64,000 nt of DNA from CAYQVW01 sp964421245 (lineage in GTDB: Bacteria; Margulisbacteria; WOR-1; XYC2-FULL-46-14): assembly GCA_964421245.1 (NCBI GenBank), contig CAYQVW010000001.1, positions 285,080-349,079 of the forward strand. Reading direction: 5' to 3'. Position 1 is the stretch's first letter. Each line of letters starts with the position of its first letter. The position numbers and the translations under genes are program-made. The notes below the pieces were generated by a model. That model searched no databases. It was not told where the DNA came from and was given only the letters and a program-made list of their open reading frames with translations. Of this stretch, positions 41,310 through 50,288 are shown in pieces.

Positions 41310-42364
41310 TGCTTCCCCCTCCCTCCCTTTAAAATAGAGCCAGCCAAAACAAAATTATCAATACCTTTGACATACATTTCTTTCTTTACTAAGCTCAAAC
41401 TTTTTACTATCCCAACCCGATTGCGAAATAACTCGTCGATCTTCAAAACAACATCCTCAACAGAAAAATTATTCATAGAGACTGTCGGCAAACTTGCCTC
41501 CTTCATAAAATTATCAACTTTAGGATCATAGGAAACTCCCAGGGCCGGGACCAGGCTTGAAACGGCAAACATCAGTGAGTGGAGCCGCATTCCAATTAAT
41601 AAATCAAGCTGACTGATTAACCAAAGCATTTGCCTTGAGTCATAGGCTTGGCCCATTAATTTTGTTTTATTTTTCATAAGACGAATAACCTGATTACAGG
41701 CAATAATGTCTTGTGGCCATTGAAAAGGGATAAAGACAACTTGAGCATTATATTTTTCAAGAATAATATCTGCAACCTTTGCAACTCTAGGTTGAAGCTT
41801 GTTCCAGGATTGGCAATTGCGTACAGATATACCAATTAGAGGACGCTTGTTAGGTTCAAACTCTTTTTCTTGCTTTTCTTTAGGATAAAGGATAAAGGTA
41901 GGATCAGCCGTGCATACTAATTTAGTTTTACCTAAATTTAGCGAATTAAGATAATTAAAAGAGACCTTATCGCGTACTGTTATTAAAGAGCATCCATTAA
42001 GTACCAATTTTAGTAAAAACTTGTTGATTTTGAACTTAATGGGTCCAATTCCTTGGGCAAAAATAAAAGTTTTCTTACCCAATAATTTTGCTAAGAATAT
42101 TAAACTCAAATAATACCAAAGACTCTTTGAACTGGTTTTATCCTGTAATAACCCTCCCCCACCAGATATAAAGCCTTTTGAGGTTAGAAGAGACCAAAAA
42201 AACCTATTTCTGGAAATAGCTTCCGCTCGCTGCTCTGGATTATTTGAAAGAAAGACCAATTTAATATTCGGATCGAGCTTCGAAAAACCCATTATAATGG
42301 ATTCAAGAATTGCCTCATCCCCTATATTATTGAAACCATAATAACCAGATATTGTTAATTTCAT
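41297..42364 (-). CDS. csaB: CsaB-type polysaccharide pyruvyl transferase
   Basis: 355 residues; adds ketal-linked pyruvate to a cell-wall polysaccharide so that SLH-domain proteins can bind. Seen: YYGFNNIGDEAILESI at the N-terminus, the GGGLLQDKTSS loop and the C-terminal LIGMRLHSLMFAVSSLVPALGVSYDPKV block. Upstream is a DUF5693 protein, a common csaB neighbour. In a cell with Lpt and Mla systems, this suggests an SLH-type tether between wall and outer membrane (inference). Confidence 0.9.
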   Translation of the reverse strand: MKLTISGYYGFNNIGDEAILESIIMGFSKLDPNIKLVFLSNNPEQRAEAISRNRFFWSLLTSKGFISGGGGLLQDKTSSKSLWYYLSLIFLAKLLGKKTFIFAQGIGPIKFKINKFLLKLVLNGCSLITVRDKVSFNYLNSLNLGKTKLVCTADPTFILYPKEKQEKEFEPNKRPLIGISVRNCQSWNKLQPRVAKVADIILEKYNAQVVFIPFQWPQDIIACNQVIRLMKNKTKLMGQAYDSRQMLWLISQLDLLIGMRLHSLMFAVSSLVPALGVSYDPKVDNFMKEASLPTVSMNNFSVEDVVLKIDELFRNRVGIVKSLSLVKKEMYVKGIDNFVLAGSILKGGRGKQWKS

Positions 42365-44196
42365 AGTAGTTTAAAACTTGCTATTAGCCCAAGTATTATA
42401 CCAAGAATTAAACCATTTAAGGAACGGAGAATTGATATCAAAAGCGGAGTGTGAATATGGCAGAAGGTATTAATTAATGAAATTGGTGCCAAAGCTCCAA
42501 TTGGTAACAATATCCACAACCATTTGCGCCTACCCTTTAAAAACAATATTGCTGAGGTAAAAAGAATCGGATATCCAATCAGGAATTCTTTAAAACGGGG
42601 ACGAACGACTAGTAGATTTTCAAGAATACTACGAAAGACTTTTTCAGCTCTTAAAACAGGCAGAATGAAATTACCACTTCTAGCAACAAGAATACCCAAA
42701 ATAGCTACCGCAAACAAACCAGCCAATACACGAAAAAGTGGGATATTTAAATTAAGATAGTACTTTGTTTTTTGTTTTAATTTTTTATAATCTAGTTCTT
42801 TATCCTCACCTTTTAGTAAGAAGTAAAAAGTAATGAGTAATAAGGGTAAAAGCAAAGCTAGCTTAACACCAACAAAGCTCATTGACCCAAGCATAAATCT
42901 TGAATCACTTAATAATCCAATTATTAAAATTATTCCAATCGAGGTTTCGGCAACCACATTCATAACAATCAAGCTCGCACCCCAAAGGATATTCCGGGCG
43001 GGTAGTGGTTTTGAAAAATTATTTATCACGGCAATTGTTGGGAAGATAATTGCCGCCATCATTGCAAGCATTTGTTGCGAAGCAGCAAAAAATAATCCGA
43101 CAGTTAAAATAATTAAAATTGATACAGTTGCAACCAAATTTAATCTTATAAATGCGTTTATTAACATAATTAGGCCCACCATCACACCAAGACCAAGTAT
43201 TATTATTGGACGCTTGGTTAAAGAGATCTTTTCTGGCCTTGATGCCCTGCCCAATTTAAACCCACTCTTCTTTATTCCATCAGCAATTGCCCCAAAATAG
43301 ACAAGATTATCAACTTTATTTGGTGCCAAATATGGTCGAAGATATAGCATGCGAATTCCACGTTCTTTAGTAGCCCTAATAAAACGAGAGACGGCAACCC
43401 CCGGATCGGTCTTTTTTAGTTCGTCCTTTGATATACTATGAACACGGATTATCTTGTTTCCCATCAGTTTTTTCAGTTTGCTATTTCCAAACTGCTTTAT
43501 TATTTCAACATATCCATATTTAATTTTATTATCATTAAGTGCATCTTTAAGCTCCGACAGCCTATCGGGATATCCCAATATTTCTTCCCCACCAAAAACA
43601 ACGGTGTCTAATCCTTTTAAGAGAGCAATCTTTTTTGAGATAATATAGTCTGGATTATTAGCTAGTCGCGGAACTACTCTAAACAGGTCTAAATCTTTTA
43701 GGATTTTTTCGGAAAAACCAATTCCAAGTGTACTTACCGCCTCAACATTCTCATTAACCTCAATAATGTTTCTACCGAGAAATTTGATCTTTTGTTTTGA
43801 GAAGGTTGCTTTTAAATGATCTAAAACCCTTATCCTAACTGTTGGATCTTTAATTAAAAAATACGTTTTATTTGCCGAAATCAATCCCCTATTTGCATAG
43901 CTTCTTAAAAAGGGGCTAAGATTTCTATAGTTTAGAATACCAGCCCCAGAAGCAAAATAAAGTTCTCCATTTGCGGATGCTTCCATTGGAGTTTGTTCTA
44001 GTAGAGCAATCGAGGTAATGCCTACTTCTTTAAGCTCTTGTAAAGAAAGAGAGGCCTGTTTAAAATCAGCATAATCGACTACTAGCTCAACAGTATTATT
44101 GCTTTGTTCGACTGAATAACGAATAAATCCAAGCAATGCCCCCTGAAGCACCGCAAGAGTTAATATGATACTTAATATAAATTTTAATTTAGACAT
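42361..44196 (-). CDS. DUF5693 family membrane protein
   Basis: 611 residues: N-terminal signal anchor (LKFILSIILTLAVLQGALLGFI), an extracytoplasmic domain of about 300 residues (VELVVDYADFKQASLSLQEL, KEVGITSIALLEQTPMEAS, then a TIM-barrel-like part), and then about nine to ten membrane helices (about 330-611). The biochemical function is unknown. It is tied to csaB by a four-base overlap and to prfB by an eight-base overlap. A role in polymer export or ligation is a guess from the neighbourhood. Confidence 0.85.
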   Translation of the reverse strand: MSKLKFILSIILTLAVLQGALLGFIRYSVEQSNNTVELVVDYADFKQASLSLQELKEVGITSIALLEQTPMEASANGELYFASGAGILNYRNLSPFLRSYANRGLISANKTYFLIKDPTVRIRVLDHLKATFSKQKIKFLGRNIIEVNENVEAVSTLGIGFSEKILKDLDLFRVVPRLANNPDYIISKKIALLKGLDTVVFGGEEILGYPDRLSELKDALNDNKIKYGYVEIIKQFGNSKLKKLMGNKIIRVHSISKDELKKTDPGVAVSRFIRATKERGIRMLYLRPYLAPNKVDNLVYFGAIADGIKKSGFKLGRASRPEKISLTKRPIIILGLGVMVGLIMLINAFIRLNLVATVSILIILTVGLFFAASQQMLAMMAAIIFPTIAVINNFSKPLPARNILWGASLIVMNVVAETSIGIILIIGLLSDSRFMLGSMSFVGVKLALLLPLLLITFYFLLKGEDKELDYKKLKQKTKYYLNLNIPLFRVLAGLFAVAILGILVARSGNFILPVLRAEKVFRSILENLLVVRPRFKEFLIGYPILFTSAILFLKGRRKWLWILLPIGALAPISLINTFCHIHTPLLISILRSLNGLILGIILGLIASFKLL

Positions 44197-45268
44197 TTTT
44201 CTTCAACATTGCCTCAATAAATAAATCAATATCCCCATCAATAACCTTTTGAACATTTCCGCACTCTGCGTTCGTTCGATGATCCTTTACCATAGTATAG
44301 GGAGCAAAGACATATGAGCGAATTTGATTACCCCACTCTATCTTCTTGCGCTCTCCTCGAATTTCTTCAATTTTATCCTTTTGCTGAGAAAGCATAAGTT
44401 CATATAGCTTTGCTTTTAATATCCTCATAGCATATTCTTTATTTTGATGTTGAGAACGTTCTGATTGACTCTGGGTAACAATTCCAGTTGGTAAGTGGGT
44501 AATACGAATTGCAGAACTTACCTTATTAACATTTTGCCCCCCCGGTCCTGATGCACGATAGGTATCAACCTTTAAATCGGACGGATCAATCTCTACCTTA
44601 ACATCTTCGGCAATTTCGGGTATTACATCAATTGCAGCAAAGGAGGTATGTCTTTTACCATCAGAATTAAAAGGAGACATTCGAACTAAACGATGAACCC
44701 CGTTTTCATTTTTTAGATATCCATAAGCATAAGGACCAGAGAGCATTATTGTCGCACTTTTTATCCCTGCTTCTTCACCGTATGAGACATCTGCAATATC
44801 TATTCCATATTCTTTACTCTCTGCCCAACGAGTAAACATGCGAAGCAGAATCTGAGCCCAATCCTGTGCATCGGTTCCGCCGGCTCCAGCCTGGATAGAA
44901 AGAATAGCGTTATTGCTATCATATGGACCAGACAAAAGCGCTTTTAACTCTAGTTTTTCTGTTTTTTCGGATAGCATCTTAAGCTCTTTTTCTAGTTGAG
45001 GAAAATCTTTTTCTTCAGAAATTTCTGCTAGAGTTGCAAGATCTTCTGTTTCAAAGCGCAGTCCTTCCCACTCTTTAACCTCTTTTTCAAGGTTTTTCAT
45101 CTGCTGCATAACTTTTTTAGCATTATTAGCATCTTGCCAAAAATCTGGTGCAGAACATTTCTTTTGAAGTGCAGCAATCTGCCTCCGTTTTTCTTCAATT
45201 TTTAAGAAAGAACCGAGCTTTTCTATTTTCGTTTTTAATTCTTTTGCTTGTTCGTGCATTAGCTCCAT
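44189..45268 (-). CDS. prfB: Peptide chain release factor 2
   Basis: Recognises UAA and UGA stops. 359 residues: SPF codon-recognition motif in VRMSPFNSDGKRHTSF and the catalytic GGQ in SGPGGQNVNKVSSA. Unlike E. coli prfB there is no in-frame UGA and no programmed +1 frameshift near codon 25; the reading frame runs straight through (EKLGSFLKIEEKR). The start is ATG 45268, or ATG three codons later. It heads the run prfB-DUF5693-csaB-marC-wecG, whose junctions overlap by 4-13 bases. Confidence 0.96.
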   Translation of the reverse strand: MELMHEQAKELKTKIEKLGSFLKIEEKRRQIAALQKKCSAPDFWQDANNAKKVMQQMKNLEKEVKEWEGLRFETEDLATLAEISEEKDFPQLEKELKMLSEKTEKLELKALLSGPYDSNNAILSIQAGAGGTDAQDWAQILLRMFTRWAESKEYGIDIADVSYGEEAGIKSATIMLSGPYAYGYLKNENGVHRLVRMSPFNSDGKRHTSFAAIDVIPEIAEDVKVEIDPSDLKVDTYRASGPGGQNVNKVSSAIRITHLPTGIVTQSQSERSQHQNKEYAMRILKAKLYELMLSQQKDKIEEIRGERKKIEWGNQIRSYVFAPYTMVKDHRTNAECGNVQKVIDGDIDLFIEAMLKKNV

Positions 45269-45289
45269 TTTACCATGTTCACAAAGAAT

Positions 45290-45320
45290 ATGAAATTATT
45301 GCCGTAAAATGGCGATATAT
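45290..45320 (+). promoter_or_regulatory. Sigma-28-type promoter of the arginase-fold gene
   Basis: ATGAAATTAT (45290-45299), 13 bases, CGATATAT (45313-45320) preceded by GG. Two mismatches to the consensus left block, exact spacing. A ribosome site (GGGAAGGA) lies between it and ATG 45337. Confidence 0.6.
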
Positions 45321-45336
45321 ATATGGGAAGGATAAT

Positions 45337-46347
45337 ATGGCAAATAGAGCAATAACAAGAGTAAGAATAATTGCAGCAGGTCCATTTGGACTAAAAACCG
45401 AGCAATTTATCGGTCATTTGGAAAAACATCCAAGATTAAACGTAGAAGTAATTCAAAATGATTCATTGCCAGATGACCACGTAGTCCCCTATTCTGAAGT
45501 TGCTGCAGATAGATTTTTTAGAATCCATCGTGCATTTTATCTTGAGCAGATCCAAGAAGCTCAAGCATCGAATCAATTCCCGATGCTTGTATCGGGAAAT
45601 ACCCATCATTTTTCGGCCCCTTTTTTAGTTGCTCTACAACAAGCATATAGTATAAGACCCAAAGTTGTCTCTTTTGATTATCACTCTGATTGTTACAGTA
45701 GAAGGCTTGATCAAGGTGGTTTTTGGACCTGGTTAATTCATAATGGATTTTTGGCCGGAAGAGACCTTACTATTGTTGGCACTAGTGTAGGAAAGGGATC
45801 CCTTGCTTATGCAAAATTTTATCCCCAGCCATTAATAGATGAAATAGAGTTAAATTTTGCAACGTATGAGCAGAATTCTTCACAAGATAGCGTTAGTGGC
45901 AGAAAGTTCATTGAACAATTTGTAATAAAACATATTCCTGATGTTAAAACGTTCAAAGATCTTTTTCCCGAAGAAACATGGCAATTCTTTTCTCGAGGAT
46001 CAATGAGAGATCCAGTATTAACTCTGGAAACAATATTACCCAAAATTGTTAATTTAATTGGGTCTTATTATAGCAGTATGTTAGAGCCAAAGTTAATTTT
46101 AGATAATGGCATTAATATATCTTCTTTGGAAAAAAGTAGTTTTCTAGGAGAAAATGTTTTTGTCAGTCTCGATTGCGATGTTAGCTGTTCTAGATCATTT
46201 ACTATTGCTTTACTTAGGAGTTATTTGAGATTATTATCTTCTGCTAGAATAATAGGTTTGCATGTAGAAGAGATTGATTGTTCAAGAAATCATTTTGATC
46301 CAGAAGAGATCGCTCAAGTAACAGCAGAAGAATTACTCCTTAGGTAA
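45337..46347 (+). CDS. Divergent arginase/ureohydrolase-fold metalloprotein
   Basis: 336 residues. I do not know an exact family, but the metal sites of the arginase/agmatinase/formiminoglutamase superfamily are recognisable in order: SGNTHHFSAP (His90/91), FDYHSDCY (Asp114-x-His116-x-Asp118), VSLDCDVSC (Asp279-x-Asp281) and a late Glu in GLHVEEIDCSRN. The region between, about 120-270, differs from classical enzymes, so the substrate is open. The true start is ATG 45337 after GGGAAGGA; longer frames overlap prfB. It is an isolated + gene in a long - block, with a sigma-28-type promoter, and its end overlaps secA convergently by 15 bases. Confidence 0.72.
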   Translation: MANRAITRVRIIAAGPFGLKTEQFIGHLEKHPRLNVEVIQNDSLPDDHVVPYSEVAADRFFRIHRAFYLEQIQEAQASNQFPMLVSGNTHHFSAPFLVALQQAYSIRPKVVSFDYHSDCYSRRLDQGGFWTWLIHNGFLAGRDLTIVGTSVGKGSLAYAKFYPQPLIDEIELNFATYEQNSSQDSVSGRKFIEQFVIKHIPDVKTFKDLFPEETWQFFSRGSMRDPVLTLETILPKIVNLIGSYYSSMLEPKLILDNGINISSLEKSSFLGENVFVSLDCDVSCSRSFTIALLRSYLRLLSSARIIGLHVEEIDCSRNHFDPEEIAQVTAEELLLR

Positions 46348-48843
46348 ACAACATTTTTTATACTTTTTCCCTGACCCACACGGACACGGATCATTTCTCC
46401 CAACTTTTTCTTCGCGTCTTACGGGAGAAGGCTTAGCGTCTCCTTTTTGTGGAGCTCCGTATGATATACTTTTCTTCTTTGGTAACAGTTCTTCTTCATC
46501 ATTAGCGATTTTTACTTTTAAAATTAGACTCACAATTTCTTGCCTAACATTGCTCATCATCTCTTGAAACATGTGGTAGCCTTCCATCTTATATTCAACT
46601 AACGGATCTTTACCACCAATTCCCCGCAAGCCAATCCCCTCTTTTAACATATCCATACTATCTAGTTGTTCAATCCACTTTTGGTCGATCACCCGCAGCA
46701 TTACAATGCGTTCTAGCTCTCGCATTGCCTCATGCCCGACCTCTTCTTCTCGAGATTTATAGGCGTTATTAACTGTTTGTAATAATGATTCTTTGATTTG
46801 TTTTCGATCTTTATTCTCTTTTATAGCTGCAAGTCCTTGAATTGGAATAATTTCATTAATTGATTTAATTAATCCGTCATAATCCCATTGATCAGGTGAG
46901 AGCTTCTCAGATAAAAAGAAATTAACCTGCTCAGCTACTACCATCTCCATCATTTCAAAAATCTTGGCCTTAAGCTCAAATCCATCAAGAATTCTGTGGC
47001 GAAGAGAATAAATAGTATCGCGCTGTTTATTCATTACATCATCAAATTCGAGAATTTGTTTACGAATAGCAAAGTGATACTGTTCAACCTTACCCTGCGC
47101 ATTGGCAATTGCCCGACTGATCAGCGGATGCTCAATTGGTGTTCCTTCTTCAATTCCAAGCCCACCCATTACACCTGCTATGCGATCAGAGCCAAATAGC
47201 CTCATCAATTCATCTTCCAGTGCAACATAAAATCTAGAAGAACCTGGGTCTCCCTGCCTACCTGATCGACCACGTAATTGGTTATCAACTCGTCGCGACT
47301 CGTGTCGCTCTGTTCCAATAACGTGTAATCCGCCAAGAGCAACTACCCCTTCTCCCAAAACAATATCTGTTCCACGACCTGCCATGTTGGTTGAAATAGT
47401 TACTCTCCCCTTTTGTCCGGCCTGGGCTACAATCTCAGCCTCTCTTTCATGCTGTTTAGCATTTAATACCTGGTGTGGTATTCCTCGTTTTGTTAAGATA
47501 TCCGATATAATTTCTGAATTTTCAATCGAAACAGTTCCAACCAAGGCTGGTTGTCCTTTTTTATGAAGCTCATTGATTTCATCCGCAACAGCATTAAACT
47601 TCTCGTTCTTAGTTTTGTAAATGACATCCGGATAATTCTTTCGATTCATCGGTTTATGAGTCGGTACTACAATTACTTCAAGACCATAAATCTTCCAAAA
47701 TTCTCCTTCTTCTGTCTTTGCGGTACCAGTCATTCCAGCCAATTTATTATATAAACGGAAGTAATTTTGAAAAGTTATTGTTGCCAAGGTCTGCGATTCT
47801 TCACGAATGCGAACCTTTTCTTTTGATTCAATCGCTTGGTGCAGTCCGTCACTATAACGGCGGCCAACCATTAACCTTCCGGTAAATTCATCTACAATTA
47901 TAATTTCTCCATCTTTGATAACATAATCAACATCACATTTAAACATATGTAGTGCTTTTAATGATTGGAGAATTTGATGAGCAAGAGCCATATTTTTTAT
48001 ATCAAAAAGATAGTCAACCTTTAAAAGATTTTCTAGTTTTTTTGTTCCCTCTTCTGTCAAAACAGCGTTTTTAGTCTTTTCTTCTGTTGTATAGTCTTCT
48101 TCCTTTTTTAAACGCCTTGCTACATCCATCGCTCGATAGTAGGTTTCAACCTTATCCTCTATCATTCCAGAAATAATAAGCGGGGTTCTAGCCTCATCAA
48201 TTAAAATAGAGTCGACTTCGTCCACAATTGCGTAATTTAGCTCTTTTTGTACACATTCTTCTTTTGAGAAAGACATATTGTCGCGTAAATAATCAAAACC
48301 AAATTCATTATTTGTTCCATAGGTAATGTCAGCAGCATAGTGTGTTTTTCTCTCTGGTGGATTCATGTGGTGTTGGATAGATCCGACGGTTAATCCCAAA
48401 AACTGGTAAATCGGTGCCATCCATTCTGCGTCACGCTTTGCCAAATAATCATTTACCGTAACAACATGACAACCCTTCCCGGTTAAGGCATTTAGATAAA
48501 GTGGTAAGGTTGCGGCCAGAGTTTTTCCTTCTCCGGTCTTCATCTCTGCGATTTTCCCTTGGTGGAGTACTATTCCCCCAAGTATTTGCACATCAAAATG
48601 TCTAAGACCAATTGTTCTAACTGATGCCTCACGGACAACCGCGTAGGCCTCCGGTAAGATATCATCGAGTGTTTTTCCATTACTTAACTCTTGTTTAAAA
48701 TGTGCGGTCTTCGCTTTTAATTCTTCATCGGAGAGTTTCTTAAGATTGTCTTCTAAAGAATTTATTTGGAGCAATAAGGGATTAAGCCTTTGTAATTTTT
48801 TCTCATCCGAATCGCCAAAAAGACCAAGTATCCACTTGAGCAT
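46333..48843 (-). CDS. secA: Protein translocase ATPase SecA
   Basis: Motor of Sec export. 836 residues: Walker A MKTGEGKT (about 101-108), VNDYLAKRDAEWM, DEVDSILIDEARTPLIISG (DEAD-type Walker B), the second helicase half with TISTNMAGRGTDI and LRGRSGRQGDPG, and a C-terminal zinc-binding tail (CPCGSGKKYKKCC) that docks SecB or ribosomes. It follows hpf with a one-base overlap (TAATG), the same order as hpf-secA in Firmicutes. Confidence 0.98.
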   Translation of the reverse strand: MLKWILGLFGDSDEKKLQRLNPLLLQINSLEDNLKKLSDEELKAKTAHFKQELSNGKTLDDILPEAYAVVREASVRTIGLRHFDVQILGGIVLHQGKIAEMKTGEGKTLAATLPLYLNALTGKGCHVVTVNDYLAKRDAEWMAPIYQFLGLTVGSIQHHMNPPERKTHYAADITYGTNNEFGFDYLRDNMSFSKEECVQKELNYAIVDEVDSILIDEARTPLIISGMIEDKVETYYRAMDVARRLKKEEDYTTEEKTKNAVLTEEGTKKLENLLKVDYLFDIKNMALAHQILQSLKALHMFKCDVDYVIKDGEIIIVDEFTGRLMVGRRYSDGLHQAIESKEKVRIREESQTLATITFQNYFRLYNKLAGMTGTAKTEEGEFWKIYGLEVIVVPTHKPMNRKNYPDVIYKTKNEKFNAVADEINELHKKGQPALVGTVSIENSEIISDILTKRGIPHQVLNAKQHEREAEIVAQAGQKGRVTISTNMAGRGTDIVLGEGVVALGGLHVIGTERHESRRVDNQLRGRSGRQGDPGSSRFYVALEDELMRLFGSDRIAGVMGGLGIEEGTPIEHPLISRAIANAQGKVEQYHFAIRKQILEFDDVMNKQRDTIYSLRHRILDGFELKAKIFEMMEMVVAEQVNFFLSEKLSPDQWDYDGLIKSINEIIPIQGLAAIKENKDRKQIKESLLQTVNNAYKSREEEVGHEAMRELERIVMLRVIDQKWIEQLDSMDMLKEGIGLRGIGGKDPLVEYKMEGYHMFQEMMSNVRQEIVSLILKVKIANDEEELLPKKKSISYGAPQKGDAKPSPVRREEKVGRNDPCPCGSGKKYKKCCLPKE

Positions 48844-49529
48844 TATATTGACGGTTCAATCAAACCAAAATTCCCGGAATTTTGCTTATAAAGTATATTT
48901 AATTGATTGGTATCTGAATTAATAAAAGCTAATACCTTCTTTCTTCCTTTTTTTATGTTTTGGGCTGCATCATCACTATTTAATTCAGAAACAGATTCTG
49001 AATCAATAAACTTTTTTCCTTGAAGCATAGTTACTTCTCCGTTTTCAACATTTCTAAAAACAATAAACTCGTAACCGAGTAATTTTAGCTCGGCCTTAGC
49101 CTCTTCCCTTGTCATATTTTTTATTTCATAACGAGTTCTTTTAATAACTTTTCCACCTTCGATTGGCTCATCATCGGTATTATACTCTCTAGATAGTTTT
49201 TTTATTATTTCCCCTTCTCTTCTCTTTTCTTTATAGTGTTTTTCTTTGTGTTTTTTAAGTTGTGGCTTAAGTTCGTCAACGACCAAATCAATTGCAGCAT
49301 ACATATCACGACCAGCTTCAGATGCCCTAATTACCTTTTTTCCACCAACCCACATGCTAACTTCTGCAACGTGGCATTTCTCGGCTGATTTTATTGATCT
49401 CGCATCCAAAACAACCTCCGCTTTGATAATATTATTAAAAAACTCGTCCAGCTTGCCAATCTTCTTATTGGCATATTCCTTTAGCGGCGCTGTTAATTCT
49501 ATTCCGTGTCCCTGTATATTAATGTTCAT
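48843..49529 (-). CDS. hpf: Ribosome hibernation promoting factor, long form with altered C-terminal domain
   Basis: 228 residues from ATG 49529 (MNINIQGHGIELTAPLKEY), after GGAGGAATAC. Residues 1-100 are the ribosome-binding S30AE domain. The C-terminal dimerisation domain is unusual: MTREEAKAELKLLGYEFIVFRNVENGEV is followed by about 40 extra residues and then a second strand pair (KVLAFINSDTNQLNILY) before the canonical GNFGLIEP end. It looks like a duplicated beta-hairpin. The leader contains a perfect 28-bp palindrome that a longer start at 49565 would wrongly translate. Confidence 0.9.
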   Translation of the reverse strand: MNINIQGHGIELTAPLKEYANKKIGKLDEFFNNIIKAEVVLDARSIKSAEKCHVAEVSMWVGGKKVIRASEAGRDMYAAIDLVVDELKPQLKKHKEKHYKEKRREGEIIKKLSREYNTDDEPIEGGKVIKRTRYEIKNMTREEAKAELKLLGYEFIVFRNVENGEVTMLQGKKFIDSESVSELNSDDAAQNIKKGRKKVLAFINSDTNQLNILYKQNSGNFGLIEPSI

Positions 49530-49545
49530 GTATTCCTCCCTATTT

Positions 49546-49573
49546 GTATAGACATGCCATGGCATGTCTATAC
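49546..49573. repeat. 28-bp perfect palindrome in the hpf leader
   Basis: GTATAGACATGCCA (49546-49559) and TGGCATGTCTATAC (49560-49573) are exact reverse complements with no loop. On the hpf transcript it precedes GGGAGGAATAC and the ATG, so the 5' leader can fold into a 14-bp hairpin (minus loop bases). A weak promoter (TTTCAA, 17 bases, TAAAAT; 49604-49576) would start transcription at its edge. Confidence 0.85.
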
Positions 49574-49587
49574 TGATTTTACCAAAT

Positions 49588-50211
49588 TTAAACAGCCCTT
49601 GAAAGAGTTAATATGTGAACAGACTTAGCGCCTGCAGCTTTAAGTATTTTGGTGCACTCAGCAGAAGTTGCCCCTGTAGTATAGATATCATCAACCAATA
49701 AAATATTTTTGTCTATAAGCAACTTTTTTCCTCGCAATTCAAAGGCCCCACGAATATTTATTAGTCTTTGTTGTCGTGGAAGGCCAAACTGGGCCTTAGT
49801 ATCCCTTTTCCTAAACAACAACCCGGCAACAGTTGGAATATGACATTGTTGTGTAATCTCTAATGCCAGCAGTTCTGCCTGGTTAAACCCCCTCTGATGC
49901 AATTTTTTTCTATGCAGTGGAACAGGGATGACCATATCAAGCTGATCTTTCCAAAGGTGATGATTAATATAATCTACCATCAATCTCCCAAGCGGCTGAG
50001 AAAGTCTCTTTTTATTTTTAAATTTAAAGCGCTTAATTGCTTTTTTTAATATACCATCATACTCTCCAACCGAATGAAAGAAGATTGACGGAGCAAGATA
50101 AGTTATTTTGGAGGTACATTTGTGGCAGAAGGATTGGTATCCGATATTTCCACAAGTTTCACATTTTGGAGGGAATAAAACATCTAAAACTTGATTTATT
50201 ATATCTGCCAT
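49588..50211 (-). CDS. comF: ComF family phosphoribosyltransferase-like protein
   Basis: 207 residues: N-terminal four-Cys zinc ribbon (CETCGNIGYQSFCHKC), a middle part with VIPVPLHRKKLHQRGFNQAELLA, and the PRPP-type loop NILLVDDIYTTGATSAEC. ComF proteins support DNA uptake or handling in competent bacteria; here no other competence gene is visible. ATG 50211 lies eight bases after TGT-TATAAT without a Shine-Dalgarno sequence, so it is probably leaderless. Confidence 0.92.
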   Translation of the reverse strand: MADIINQVLDVLFPPKCETCGNIGYQSFCHKCTSKITYLAPSIFFHSVGEYDGILKKAIKRFKFKNKKRLSQPLGRLMVDYINHHLWKDQLDMVIPVPLHRKKLHQRGFNQAELLALEITQQCHIPTVAGLLFRKRDTKAQFGLPRQQRLINIRGAFELRGKKLLIDKNILLVDDIYTTGATSAECTKILKAAGAKSVHILTLSRAV

Positions 50212-50219
50212 TTGGCAGA

Positions 50220-50228
50220 ATTATAACA
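50220..50228 (-). promoter_or_regulatory. Extended -10 promoter of comF (leaderless)
   Basis: TGT-TATAAT on the minus strand, eight bases before ATG 50211. Confidence 0.5.
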
Positions 50229-50288
50229 TATTTACTCTCGACAAGAGAGCTTGCTTTCAAATAATAGATATGATATCGTAACTTCACC

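Noticed and set aside
44189..45268. Programmed +1 frameshift in prfB
   Set aside because: The frame runs without an internal TGA from the ATG; the codon-25 region reads straight through, so no frameshift is needed.
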